From positions 332,586,651 through 332,650,650 of the forward strand of contig NC_092874.1 of NCBI RefSeq assembly GCF_028372415.1: a DNA stretch of 64,000 nt, written 5' to 3'. The notes beneath the pieces were generated by a model. It saw nothing but the letters and a program-made list of their open reading frames with translations. It was not told where the DNA came from and ran no database searches. The number at the start of each line of letters is the position of its first letter. Within the stretch, counting starts at the first letter, position 1. Of this stretch, positions 47,346-59,486 are shown in pieces. This stretch comes from Notamacropus eugenii (lineage: Eukaryota; Chordata; Mammalia; Diprotodontia; Macropodidae). The position numbers were made by a program, and so were the translations under genes.

Positions 47346-48265
47346 ATGTGTTACTGTTCCTGTCTTTCCACTCCAACATTAACTATTCTTTTTTGTCATC
47401 CGTATGAATTTGTGGAGTGAGAGGTAAAACTTTGGAGTTGTTTTGATTTGTATTCCTCTTATTTTTAATTTGTAAAAATAAATTTTATCACTTTTTTTAA
47501 ACAGTCTAAATTTCTTTCTGTAACCTCACCCCAGTCTTCCCAGAGAAAAATCACATGTAACACAATTTTTAAAAATAAAATGACAAAGAGGAAAAAAAAT
47601 ACTAAATCAATCAATATACTGAAAAAAAAAAACCTGACAGTACATGAAATGCTCTACAATCTTGAACTTTCCTCTTTTCTCAACACATGATGTCTTCTCA
47701 TGTTTCTTCTTTCAGGACAAGTCTGTCCTTTATAACTTTGCAACATTTATTTTTTATTGTCTTGTGACGCTTGTTTACATTGTTGCAGTCATTGTATATA
47801 TTGTTTTCTTGGCTCTGCTTAATTCACTTTGCATTACAACCTGTTGATCTATTATTAGCTAGCATGTATGTGGTTTAGGGTTCACAAAAGCTTTACCAAT
47901 ATCTCCCTTTATCCTCACAACAATCCTGGGAGGTAGGTCCTATTATTATCCCCATTTTACAAATGAGGAATCTGAGGCAGGCAAAAGTTAGGTGATTTGC
48001 CTAGGGTCACAAGGCTGCTAAGTAACTGAGACTGGATTTGCACTCAGTTTTTCCTGACTCTGGATTCAGTGCTTTTTCCACTGAACGACCTTCTGTGTAT
48101 TTATCATGTTCATCATTCCTTACTGTACTTTAATATGCCATTATATTCATGTTCCACACTTTGTTTAGTCATTATTGAGTTCATGAACATATACTTTGTT
48201 TCCAATTCATTAAAAAAAATGCTGCTAGGAATATTTGGTCTTTTTTTTTCTGTCATTTACTTGTT
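47346..48265 (-). mobile_element. Old L1 3' end, antisense, split by a SINE
   Basis: The blocks gttgttttgatttgtattcc, gttttcttggctctgcttaa and, after the SINE, ccttactgtactttaatatg and tgctgctaggaatatttgg are in antisense L1 order. Confidence 0.75.
47855..48095 (-). mobile_element. CORE-SINE in the antisense L1
   Basis: The blocks tatccccattttacaaatga, ggtgatttgcctagggtcac and a head near 48055-48090 mark a reversed SINE. Confidence 0.8.
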
Positions 48266-51019
48266 CATGGTTCTACAGGTAGTAAACATCATAAAGTACA
48301 ATTTGAACCCTGGTTCTCTGACTCAGCAAGTACTCATTCTATTTTACCACAGCTGAACTTAACACTTATCTACTGACCCACAGACCTGGGCATGAATGTA
48401 TAGCTCTTCCCCTCCCTTCTTGATGTCACCCTAGCAGCCACTTCCCTTGAGATACAGCTTCCACTTTCAGGACAAAGTAAAGGAATAGGGTTACCTACCC
48501 CTGAAAGTTTGCATGTGCTAGGAGTATGTCCAGTCCTAACAATTGCTTTCTTCCTCAGATAAACTATCATCTTTCTTAATACTTGGCTTCTTGTACCCCT
48601 GGTCAGAAATGTCACTTGAGTTGTGTTTACTTGAAATAAACCTAATTTTTAGATCTCCTTCCTTTCTTCCAGGTAGAGGGAATAACCTTCTGGGCTCAAT
48701 GTTCCAGAGCAAGATTTATCTATATCTCCCTCATGTGGTTATAGGGTGGTAAGGTATCTTTCTCCACTGCTGTAGAGTCAAACCCCCAACCCCCCTCGAG
48801 TGTTCCTCCCACAGTTAGTCATCAATGACTAGAGCCCTGGTTCCATTTAACCACTTAACCACTCAGCCTTTTACAAAGGAATATTTACTTTGAACCTTTA
48901 GCAAAAACAAAAGTACAGACATTTTGCCTAACACTTCAGGTACAGTCTGACCTATATCACCAAATTCTCTAAGGTAAGTGGTCTTAGACTTACTAAAGTT
49001 TCTACAAAGCATTGACTTCACATTCACATGTGTAATTATTGCCAGATGGTACCACTGAGCGGATCCCAAAAGTTGCTCCTTGATCCTTGGGGCACTAAAC
49101 CTGACTTGGTTGCCAAACCCAGCATGGACTCAACTCCCAGACTCCTGGACCTCAGGTGGCTTGTTCTCCTGATCTTTTGAAACTCATAGCTCATAGGGTT
49201 TCCAGATTAATTACCTTTAGTTGAAATGAAAGAACAAACATCAATAAAAATAAAAAATGTTCTGGTACTGGATGAATAATTTAAAAATATACCAGGAGAT
49301 CACAGAATCCAGAAAAAGAACCTAATACAATGATTATCAAAGGGAATGTCATCACATACTACTGAACTGCAAGACTCAGTAGATGGTATGCCAGTATTTA
49401 CAGGGTTACATGTTGGCTTTGAAGGGAAAAAGCCCAAGACCTCTCCCCTTACGATATTGTCTCAACAGATGCTGCCAGTGAAGTCAAACCAAGGGAAGAC
49501 ATCCAAAACCAAGAAGGAAGGCTGAGGACAACTAGGGCCTTTATACGGTATCCCCAGTTTAAATTTGGCAGCCAGTCAAAAGGTTCATTCACTGCATGGT
49601 TAGCATACTGGAGCTAGTTCCAGAATATTTACGTATGCTCCAAAATCTCTAAGGCATTTCAGGACTCTCCCAAAAGCAGGATCCCCAGACTCTTCCAAGT
49701 GGAGAACTTCATCCAATGAGCAAGCTAAAGTATAGGCTTATAAGGCCTGGATTTATTGTCCAGTTTCCCAAATACAGGATTGCTCTTTCCATATACAATC
49801 TCTCAAATGCATTCAAACAAAATACAACAGATCCAAACAAAATAGTTACATTTTATGCAGTTTCCAGAAACATCATAAGCCCCCAAAAGTTACTATTAAA
49901 GGTAGAAGAAGCATCAAGACATGGTCATGTAGGAAGGTAGAAGACTAAAGCTAGCCATCACCCCATTACCCAGCTCTGAGGATGGGTGAAGATAGAGATG
50001 AGAGGAAATAGGTGAGGGTAGGGATGTTGTATACCAGAAAGCATCACAGAAACTTTCAATGTCAGGCTCAGCAATAAATGCCAGGTGCTCTTAGATCAGA
50101 TCAGCGCAAGTAGTATCTGAGCTGCTTCACGCCTTGAATATGATCTCTATTGCTTGGTGGGCTCCTAAACCCAAGAACTGTGGCTCTCAGAACTTCTCAA
50201 CCCCCTGAATTTCACCTTGCTTTTCTTGACCTGTGTCTCCTTGGACTCTTCCTTTTCTTTTCCTGCTTCTTAATCTCACAAATTCCTTCAGGCTCAAGTT
50301 TAGAGCAAAATTTTCTGGAGGGAATGAAGGAAGAAACACTGAGAAATCTCTGGTTTGAGCCTCAGATAATTCATCTCCTACTTCTTGATCTTAGTGTCAA
50401 TGCCTGTGCAAGGCTCTATATTTCTTACTGATGTCAGAAATTTTGTAGTCTGTTGAGACCATAATTACAGTACACTTGAAATCTGCAAATAGGTATCACA
50501 AGCATAAAAATAAACACTTCACAGTACAATTCAGTGTCCCAGGTAATCTTTTTAAGGTGCCATTCACAACAAATATTTATCACTGGTTCACTGAATAAAT
50601 ATGGAACTCTGTAAAGTACTGTTTAACACACTGATTCAGTTACATAATTAAATTACATACTATGCAGTAAGCCAACATGAAACAGTCACAAAATACCTTT
50701 GTATGTTCTGAAGTGAAAGGCAGAGCTGTCCATTATGTATGCCTAGAAACACACTCACCAAGCACCAACATGGTTAGGCATCAGACAGTACATACACACT
50801 GTGCAATTCAAAGACCTGGACTCCTTTTGGTCTTTTCCCTCATTACAAGTATATATACTGCAAAACTATGCATAGTTATCAGACAAATGTGTCTATAATA
50901 CATGCATGATACTAGCACATCTTCAGATGAACAGGAAAAACAAAATAAATCATAATAAGATTAGAGAAGAAATTCATTGTGAAACAATATCAGGAAAACT
51001 GAATAACAATTGGGCTTTT
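48266..51019. other. 2.7 kb repeat-poor unassigned region
   Basis: No recognised LINE, SINE or coding exon. Frames up to 93 codons show no protein features. The minus strand has a TATA-like gtataaaggccc at about 49537-49548, so a decayed LTR cannot be excluded. Confidence 0.5.
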
Positions 51020-53729
51020 CCTCTCATTTAAAGAAAAACATTTATTTATTCATAGTTTTCATCATTCACTTCCATAAGTTTTAAATTTTCTCCCCTTCCT
51101 CCCCACTCTCTCCTCAAGAAGGCATGCAATCTGATATGAGTTTTAAACATACATTCCTATTAAACACATTTTCATATTAGTCATGTTGCATAGAAGAATT
51201 ATAACAAATAGGAGAAACCATGAAAAAGAAAAGCAAAACAAAACAAAAAAAGAAAATAATCTGCTTCACTCTGCATTCAGACTCCATAGTTCTATCTCTG
51301 GATGTGGATGGCATTTTCCATCATGAATCCTTTGGAATTGTTCTAGGTCCTTGCATTGCTGGGAAGGGCTAAGTCTATTGAAATTAGTCAAAACACACTG
51401 TGGCTGTTTCTGTGAACAATGTTCTCCCAGTTCTGCTCATTTCACTCAGCATCAGTTCATATTAAGTCTTTCCAGGATTTTCTGAAGTTTACCTGTTCAT
51501 CTTTTCTTATAGCACAAGAGTATTCGATTACATCCATATACCACAGTTTATTCACTGATTCTCTAATTGATGGGTATCCCCTCAATTTCCAGTTCTTGTT
51601 CACAAAAAGAGCTACTATAAATATTTTTGTATAGGTGGGTCCTTTTCCCATTTTTATGATCTCTTTGAAATACAGCCCTAGAAGTGTTATTGCTGGTTTA
51701 AAGGGTATGCACATCTGTATAGCCCTTTTGACATAGTTCCAGATTGCTCTCCAGAAGGGTTGGATCAGCTCATAGCTCCACCAACAATGAATTAGTGTTC
51801 CAACTTTCCACCTCTTCTCCAACATTTATCATTTTCCTGCTTTGTCATGTTAGCCAATCTGATAGGTGTGATGTGGTACCTCAGAGCTGTTTTGATTTGC
51901 ATCTCTCTAATCAGTAGTGATTGAGAGCATTTTTTCATATGACTATAGATAGCTTTAATTTTTTCCTCTGAAAACTGCCTGTCCAAATCCTTTGACCATT
52001 TATCAATTGGGAAATGACTTGTATTCTTGTAAATTTGATTCAGTTCTCTATATAATTTAGAAATGAAGCCTTTATCAGAGACATTCATTGCAAAAACTCC
52101 TGGTTTTGTGCTTCCCTTCCTAATCTTGGTTACATTGGCTTTGTCTGTGCAAAAACTTTTTAATTTAATGTAATAATTATCCATTTTGCACTTCATAATG
52201 TTCTCTATCTCTTGTTTAGTCATAAATTTCTGCATTCTCCATAAATATGACAGATAAACTATTCTTTGCTCCCCCAATCTGTTCATAATGTTGGCTTTTA
52301 TATCTAAATCATGTACCCATTTAGACTTCATTTTGGTATACAGTGTCAAACGTTGGTCTATACACAATTTCTGCCATACTATTTTGCATTTTTCCCAGCA
52401 GTTTTTCTCAAACAGTGAGTCCTTATCCCAGAAGCTAGGGTTCTTGGGATTTATCAAACTTTGGACTGCCATAATCATTGGCTACATGTCTTGTGTACAT
52501 AACCTATTCCACTGATCTACTCCCTCTTATTTCTTAGCCAATACCAAGTAGTTTTGATGATTGCTGTTTTATAATAAAATTTAAGATCTAGTATGGCTAG
52601 ACCACCTTCTCTAGCATTTCTTTTCATTAATTCTCTTGATATTCTGGACTTTTTTTTCCAGATGAATTTTGATGTTATTTTTCTAGCTCTATAAAATAAT
52701 TTTTGATAGTTTGATTGGTATGGCACTGAATAAGTAAATTAACTTACGTAGAATTGCCATTTTTATTACGTTAGCTCAGCCTACCCACCAGTAACTGATA
52801 TTTTTCCTATTATTTAGAACTGATTTTATTTGTGTGAAAAGTGTTTTGTAATTGTGTTCCTGGGTTTGTTTTGGCAGGTAGACTCCCAGATATTTTATAC
52901 AATGTCGACAGTAACTTTAAATGGAATTTCTCTTTCTATCATTTGCTGTTGGGCTGTGTTAGCAATATAAAGAAATGCTGATGATTTATGTGGGTTTACT
53001 TTATATCCTGCATCTTTGCTAAAGTTGTTTATTATTTTAAGTAGTTTTTACTTGATTCTCAAGGGTTTTCTAATCAATCATCTGCAAAGAATGATAACTT
53101 TATTTCTTCTTTGCCTATTCTAATTCAATTTATTTTTCTTCTCTTATTGCTAAAGCTAACATTTCTAGTACCATATTGAATAACAGTGGTGATAATGGAC
53201 ATCCTTGTTTCACCCCAATTTTATTGGAAATGCATCTAGCTTATACATATAATACTTTCTGAAGGTTTCAGGTAAATGCTACTTATCATTTTAAGGAAGG
53301 CTTCATTTATTCCTATGCTCTCTAGTGTTTTAAATAGGAATGGGTGTTGTATTTTGTCAAAAGCTTTTTCCGCATATGTTAAGATAACCATATAGTTTCT
53401 GATGGGTTTGTTGTTGATAAGATCAATAATGCTGATAGTTTTTCTAATACTGAACCAGTCCTGCATCCTTGTTACAAATCCTACCTGATCATAATGTATT
53501 ATTCTCGTGATAAGTTGCTGTAATCTTTTTGCTAATATTTTATTTAAATTTTTTGCATCTAGATTCATTAGGGAAATTGGTCTATAATTTTTTTCTCTGT
53601 TTTACTCTTCCTGGTTTAGGTGTCAGTACCATATTTGTGTCATAAAAAGAATTTGGTAGGACTCCTTCTTCACCAGTTCCCAAATAATCTATATAGTACT
53701 GAAATTAAATTGTTCCTTAAATGCTTTAT
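51020..53729 (-). mobile_element. L1, antisense: 3' UTR and ORF2 RT/C-terminal part
   Basis: A long L1 copy, interrupted by HAL1-b. On the minus strand ORF2 can be followed: C-terminal blocks at 51457-51825 and 51792-52478, the WYWLR block near 52540, an FADD catalytic box at 53077-53088 followed at once by a stop, and the early reverse-transcriptase part at 53236-53568 (HYDQVGF). In motif A the aspartate before AEKAFDKIQ reads tyrosine. Several stops and frameshifts make it inactive. Confidence 0.92.
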
Positions 53730-53742
53730 AAAATTTGCTTGT
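53730..53742 (+). repeat. Target-site duplication, left copy (HAL1-b)
   Basis: The 13-bp aaaatttgcttgt recurs exactly at 56655-56667. Confidence 0.92.
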
Positions 53743-54581
53743 GGGGGCGGAGCCAAGATGGCGGAGTAGAAAGACGCACATACACATAGCTCCAAACCCA
53801 CAACCCACAGAACGGCTAGGGGGGACCAACTCACGGTGAATTCTGCACCCAGAGGCCACGGAATATTGGAGCGAGGGAGATTTCTGTTCCGGAGAGACCT
53901 GCAAACCTCTCGTGGGGGGTCCTTTGCGCTGCGGACTGGGCGCTGGGACTGGGAGCAGAGGGCAGCCCTGCAGCGGCCGCGACACCGTGAGGAAAAGATC
54001 CGAGCGGGCTTCGGGGACGGGATCTCCAGCGGCCACGCGGGTCCCTCCATCCACAGAGGAACCTGCAAACCTCTCACAAAAGGTCCGTCGTGCTGCAGAC
54101 GCGGAGCCCAGCCCAAACCTGCAGCGGCCGCGGCTCCGAGAGGTACAGATCCGAGCAGGCTTCAGGGATGGGATCTCCAGCGACGGCACAAGCCCCTCCA
54201 CCCACAGGTGACGGGGGTCAGTGAGAGAGTCTCTTTGGCGGGTCGAGAGGGGAGTGGGGTGCCCCCATGGCTCGGGCCCCCCCGGGAGATAGAAGCTGAG
54301 AGGCAGATGCAGACAGGGGCTCCCCAAGCGGGCGGGAGCCTGGATCCATTGTGGAAGGTCTGTACATAAACCCCCTGAGGGAACTGAGCCTGAGAGGTGG
54401 CCCTGCCCCGACCTGACCACCTGAACTTAATTCTCACACTGAATAGCAGCCCTGCCCCCACCAAAAGACCTAAGGCGGGAAGCAGCATTTGAATCTCAGT
54501 CCCCAAACGCTGGCTGGGAGGACCAGGAGGCAAGGTGGGTGTGAGGAGAATATTCAGAGGTCAAGTCACTGGCTGGGGAGA
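53743..54581 (+). promoter_or_regulatory. HAL1-b 5' UTR with a duplicated unit
   Basis: A YY1-type motif CAAGATGGCGG lies at 53754-53764. A unit starting acctgcaaacctctc and ending in a ccacag block occurs twice in tandem, at 53897-54060 and 54061-54207. HAL1-a and HAL1-c have it once. The leader is CpG-rich. Long frames on both strands here reflect composition. Confidence 0.8.
53897..54207 (+). repeat. Two tandem 5' UTR units (164 and 147 bp)
   Basis: Both copies share the acctgcaaacctctc start, a gcagcggccgcg middle, a gatccgagc block and a gggatctccagc block. They are diverged from each other, so the duplication predates this insertion. Confidence 0.85.
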
Positions 54582-55670
54582 ATGCCCAGAAAAGGGAAAA
54601 GAAAGAAAACTATTGAAGGCTACTTTCTTGGAGAACAGACATTTCCTCCCTTCCTTTCTGATGAGGAAGAACAATGCTTACCATCAGGCAAAGACACAGA
54701 AATCAAGGATTCTGTGTCCCAGCCCACCCAATGGGCTCAGGCCATGGAAGAGCTCAAAAAGAATTTTAAAAATCAAGTTAGAGAGGTGGAGGAAAAACTG
54801 GGAAGAGAAATGAGAGGGATGAAAGAGAAGCATGAAAAGCAGATCAGCTCCCTGCTAAAGGAGAACCAAAAAAATGTTGAAGAAATTAACACCTTGAAAA
54901 CTAGCCTAACTCAATTGGCAAAAGAGGTTCAAAAAGCCAATGAGGAGAAGAATGCTTTCAAAAGAAGAATTAGCCAAATGGAAAAGGAGATTCAAAAGCT
55001 CACTGAAGAAAATAGTTCTTTCAAAACTAGAATGGCACAGATGGACGCTAAGGACTTTGTGAGAAAGACAGATATCACAGAACATAGCGAGAAGATTGGA
55101 AAAATGGAAGATAATGTGAAATATCTTATTGGAAAAACAACTGACCTGGAAAATAGATTCAGGAGAGACAATGTAAAAATTCTGGGACTACCTGAAAACC
55201 ATGATCAAAAGAAGAGCCTAGACATCATCTTCCATGAAATTATCAAGGAAAACTGCCCTGAGATTCTAGAACCAGAGGGCAAAATAAATATTCAAGGAAT
55301 CCACAGAACACCGCATGAAAGAGATCCAAAAAGAGAAACTCCTAGGAACATTGTGGCCAAATTCCAGAATTCCCAGGTGAAAGAGAAAATATTGCAAGCA
55401 GCTAGAAAGAAACAATTCAAATATTGTGGAAATACAATCAGGATAACACAAGATCTAGCACCCTCTACATTAAGGGATCGAAGGGAATGGAATAGGATAT
55501 TCCAGAAGTCAAAGGAACTAGGACTAAAACCAAGAATCACCTACCCAGCAAAACTGAGTATAATACTTCAGGAGAAAAAATGGTCTTTCAATGAAATAGA
55601 GGATTTTCAAATTTTCTTGATGAAAAGACCAGAGCTGAAAAGAAAATTTGACTTTCAAACACAAGAATGA
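54582..55670 (+). CDS. HAL1-b ORF1 protein, 362 aa, intact
   Basis: The chosen start gives MPRKGKRKKTIEGYFLGEQ, as in the other copies; an in-frame upstream ATG at 54489 lies in leader sequence. The protein has an acidic N-terminal part (residues about 24-40), a coiled coil (about 60-190), an RRM-like domain (from the NRFRRDNVKILGLPE block) and a C-terminal domain with ILQAARKKQFKYCGNTIR. The L1 ORF1 family forms trimers that coat element RNA as cytoplasmic ribonucleoprotein. It has no stop or frameshift, so the copy is young. It differs from the HAL1-c protein mainly in residues 40-100. Whether it is expressed is unknown. Confidence 0.92.
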   Translation: MPRKGKRKKTIEGYFLGEQTFPPFLSDEEEQCLPSGKDTEIKDSVSQPTQWAQAMEELKKNFKNQVREVEEKLGREMRGMKEKHEKQISSLLKENQKNVEEINTLKTSLTQLAKEVQKANEEKNAFKRRISQMEKEIQKLTEENSSFKTRMAQMDAKDFVRKTDITEHSEKIGKMEDNVKYLIGKTTDLENRFRRDNVKILGLPENHDQKKSLDIIFHEIIKENCPEILEPEGKINIQGIHRTPHERDPKRETPRNIVAKFQNSQVKEKILQAARKKQFKYCGNTIRITQDLAPSTLRDRREWNRIFQKSKELGLKPRITYPAKLSIILQEKKWSFNEIEDFQIFLMKRPELKRKFDFQTQE

Positions 55671-56654
55671 AGAGAACCATGAAAAGGTGAACAGCAAAGA
55701 GAAGTCATAAGGGACTTACTAAAGTTGAACTGTTTACATTCCTACATGGAAAGACAATATTGTAACTCTTGAAACATTTCAGTATCTGGGTACTGGGTGG
55801 GAGTACACACACACACATGCACACACGCACACATACATAGAGACAGAGTGCACAGAGTGAATTGAAGAGGATGGGATCATATCTTAAAAAAAAATGAAAT
55901 CAAGCAGTGAGAGAGAAATATTGGGAGGAGAAAGGGAGAAATTGAATGGGGCAAATTATCTCTCATAAAAGAGGCAAGCAAAAGACTTATTAATGGAGGG
56001 ATAAAGAGGGGAGGTGAGAGAAAAACATGAAGTCTACTCTCATCACATTCCACTAAAGGAAAGAATAAAATGCACACTCATTTTGATAGGAAAACCTATC
56101 TCACAATACAGGAGAGTGGGGGACAAGGGCACAAGCAGGGTGGGGGGGAGGATAGAGGGGAGGGCATGGGGAGGAGAATGCAATCCGAGGTCGACACTCA
56201 TGGGGAGGGAAAGGATCATAAGAGAATAGAAGTAATGGGGGACAGGATAGCATGGAGGGAAATATAGTTAGTCCTATACAACACAACTAGTATGGAAATC
56301 ATTTGCAAAACTACACAGATTTGGCCTATATTGAATTGCTTGTCCTCCAAAGGGAAGGGGTGGAGAGGGAGGGAGCTAAAGAAGTTGGAACTCAAAGTGT
56401 TAGGATCAACTGTAATGTTCTTACCACTAGGAAATAAGAAATACAGGTTAAGGGGTAAAGAAAGCTATCTGGCCCTACAGGACAAAAGAGAAGACGGAGA
56501 CAAGGGCAGAGAGGGAGGACAGAAGAGAGAGCAGATTGGTCACAGGGGCAATTAGAATGCTTCGGTTTGGGGGGGGGAGGGGATAAAAGGGGAGAAAATT
56601 TGTAACCCAAAATTTTGTGAAAATAAATGTTAAAAGTTAAATAAAAATAAAAAA

Positions 56655-56667
56655 AAAATTTGCTTGT
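56655..56667 (+). repeat. Target-site duplication, right copy (HAL1-b)
   Basis: Exact partner of 53730-53742, after the A-rich tail. Confidence 0.92.
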
Positions 56668-58612
56668 AAATCCATCTGGCCCTGGAGATTTTTTCCTAGG
56701 GTGTTCATTGATAACTTATTCAATTTCCTTTTCTGAGATGGGGTTATTTAAGTATTTTACTTCCTCTTCTTTTAATCTGGACAATTTATATTTTTGTAAA
56801 TATTCACTCATTTTATTAAGATTGTCAAATTTGTGAGCATACAATGAGCAAAATAATTCCTAATTATTGTTCTAATTTCCTTTTTATTGGTAGTGAATTC
56901 ACCCTTTTCATTTTTGGTCCTGGTAATTTGTTTTTTTCTTTCTTTTTTTAAAAATAAATTAACCAAAGTTTATTAATTTTATTGTTTTTTCATAAAACCA
57001 GCTCCTAGTTTTATTTATTGGTTCAATAGTTTTATTAATTTCAATTTTATTAATCTCTCCTTTGGTTTTCAGTATTTCTAATTTGATATTTAATTGAGCA
57101 TTTTAAATTTGTTCTTTTTCTGGCTTTTTCAGTTGCATGCCCAATTCATTGATCCTGTCTTTCTCTATTTTATTCATATAAACATTCAGAGATATAAACC
57201 TTCCTCTGAGAACTGCTTTCACTGCATCCCATAAGTTTTGGTATGTTGTCTCATTATTGTCGTTCTCTTGAATGAAGTTACTGATTGTTTCTATGTTTTG
57301 TTGTTTGACTCGCTAATTCTTTATGATTAGATTATTTTGTTTCCAATTAATTTTAGTCTATCTTTCCATGGCCCTTTATTACATATAACTTTCATTCTGT
57401 CATCATCTGGAAAGGATGTATTTAATATTTCTGCTTTTCTACACTGGATTATGAGGTTTTATGCCCTAATATATGGTCAATTTTTGTGTAGGTGCCATGT
57501 ACCACTGAGAAAAAGATATATTCCTTTCTATCCCCATTCAGTTTTCTCCAGAGGTCTACCATATCTACTAGCTTTTCTAAAATTCTATTCACCTCCTTAA
57601 CTTCTTTGTTTATTTTGAGGTTAGATTTATCAAGTTCAAAAAGGGGCAATCTGAGGTCCCCCAATAGTATAGTTTTGCTCTTTCTTCCAATAACTTCCTT
57701 AACTTCTCCTCTAAGAATTTGGATGCTATACCACTTACTGTATATATATTTAATAATGATATTGCTTCATTGTCTATGGTGCCTTTTAGCAGGATATAGC
57801 TTCCTTCTTTATCTCTTTTGATTAGATTTACTTTTGCTTTGTCTGAGATTAGGATTGCTACCCCTGCTTTTTTTAACTTCAGCTGAAGTATAATACATTC
57901 TACTCCAGTTTTTTACCTTTACCCTGTGTGTGTCCCCCTGTTTCAAATGTGTTTCTTATAAACAACATATTATAGAATTATGGTTTTTAACCTATTCTGT
58001 TATCCACTTCTGTTTTATGGGAGAGTTCGTCCCATTCACGTTCACAGTTATGATTACTATCTGTGTCTTTCCATCCTATTCCCTGCCTCGTGTTTTTTCT
58101 TTTATTTTTCCCTTCTCCCTTCCCCTCCTCAAAAGAGTTTTGCTTTTGACCACTGCCTCTCTCAATCTTCCCTCGCTTCTATCAGCACTCCTCTCTTTTC
58201 TTTCCCTTACTACTTCTTCCCTCCCTTCTAACCACCCCCCTTTAACCCTTTTCTTTCCCCTTTCCCTTCCTACTACCCATAGGGCAAGTTAGATTTCTAT
58301 ATTTAACTTAGTTAGATTCCTCCTTGAATCAAATCTGATGAGAGTAAAGTTCAAACAGTACTCATCTCTGTCACTTTTTTCCCCTCTACTATGTTTTTGT
58401 GCTTCTTCATGTGATATAATTTACCCTTTTCTGCCTCCTCCTTTTCTCTTCTCCCTTTACAATTCTTTGCACCCCTTGTTTTTTTTTATCATCACAGCAA
58501 TTAATTTATACCCACATCCTCTATGTATATCCCTTTTAAATGTTGTAATAAAGATACAATTCTCAAGATTTATAAATATTGTTCTCCCATGTAGGGATGT
58601 AAACAGTTTGCA
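56668..58612 (-). mobile_element. L1, antisense: ORF2 endonuclease part and ORF1-ORF2 spacer
   Basis: The continuation of the split L1. On the minus strand the endonuclease domain is visible at 57449-57664 with VVHGTYTKIDHILGHK, the form of the conserved endonuclease IDHIL block. Beyond about 58080 lies the spacer between ORF1 and ORF2. The copy ends near 58612 at the spacer start, next to a T-run, so ORF1 and the 5' UTR are missing. Confidence 0.88.
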
Positions 58613-59130
58613 CTTTTTTTTTTTTTTTTAACATTGATGTCTAAGGGTAAAGGACTCCCAGTAAGTGGATGGGTCTAAAGGTCACCTCCTTCCTTCTTCC
58701 ACTCCCTAGGCTGTGGTCCCAAGAAACAAGTCTGTGGGTTTTGGTCTTCTTTATTATTTTGTATTCTATGTGCAAGGAACAGAGTCTCTCATCCAATCCT
58801 GGACCTTGAGCTATTCAGGTTTAGGGATTCAGGAATCTAGGGTGGATTTCACAGCCAACCCAGCAGCTACTTCCTGAGGTGCAAAGTCCAGGGAAGTCAG
58901 CCCAGTTGGGTTTTGGATTTGAACTTGATGGGCCTAATGCTATATAGGAATTTAAACTCAGTTTTGTATCAGGGAAACTAGTCCCCTCTTCCCTAGATCT
59001 AGGTAATGTAAAGCAGGTTATGCTCCAGAGGTGTAGGAGGAAATGTTTGTTTTCCCTGCATCTTTGAAGTGAAAAGTATCTCTTAAAAGCTAAAAACAAA
59101 AGGAAAAGAAAATTGGATAGCATTATGGGG
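58613..59130 (-). other. Unassigned block, possibly an LTR
   Basis: After a run of 17 T there is about 500 bp unlike the flanking L1. On the minus strand a TATA-like ctatatagc (about 58937-58945) precedes an AATAATAAAG-type signal (about 58748-58757), the order of an LTR promoter and polyadenylation signal. Boundaries and identity are uncertain. Confidence 0.3.
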
Positions 59131-59473
59131 AAAATGGGTTTAATTCAGATCACTGTACACAAAAAAGTCCAAATGGATCAATAATCCAAATTTATTAAAT
59201 AATGAAAAAGTACAGGATAATGGAAATTATAGAGTGCTCATAATTATGAGGGAGGTGAAATTTTGTTAAGTATTCATTGAATAGAAGATTTTAGAATCAT
59301 ATCCACAAAGGCCTCCGTTGTTTTACAAAATAATAAAATATATTATGTTAGTATCCCAAGCTGAAGTACCTTTTGCATTCAGATGAATAAAAACCTTACC
59401 AGTTTTTTAATTACCAGTGCCAAGGACGTGGCCTGGCTCTGAAATTCTTTTGTTTCATTCTTATGAAAGGTTT
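59131..59473 (+). mobile_element. Possible old L1 ORF2 fragment
   Basis: The block gtccaaatggatcaataatc and what follows resembles the ORF2 C-terminal region. Weak. Confidence 0.4.
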
Positions 59474-59486
59474 AACTAGTTTTTTA
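59474..59486 (+). repeat. Target-site duplication, left copy (HAL1-c)
   Basis: The 13-bp aactagtttttta is repeated exactly at 62252-62264. The right copy ends in TTTTTT/AA, the L1 endonuclease consensus. Confidence 0.92.

Larger units (their letters stand above)
53743..56654 (+). mobile_element. HAL1-b: full-length half-L1 with intact ORF1
   Basis: It starts GGGGGCGGAGCCAAGATGG and contains an 839-bp GC-rich 5' UTR, an intact ORF1 (54582-55670), a noncoding 3' region with a CA repeat and G-rich tracts, and an A-rich tail. No ORF2 is present. Exact 13-bp duplications flank it, and it splits the host L1 just after its SPGPDGF-coding region at the start of the reverse transcriptase. Its ORF1 belongs to a different subfamily from HAL1-a and HAL1-c. 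Confidence 0.94.

Noticed and set aside
51457..52478. 228- and 122-codon minus frames as host genes
   Set aside because: They are ORF2 C-terminal blocks of a dead L1.
53670..54533. Frames of up to 243 codons on both strands in the HAL1-b leader
   Set aside because: Same reason as the HAL1-a leader; the ORF1 start at 54582 is the conserved one.
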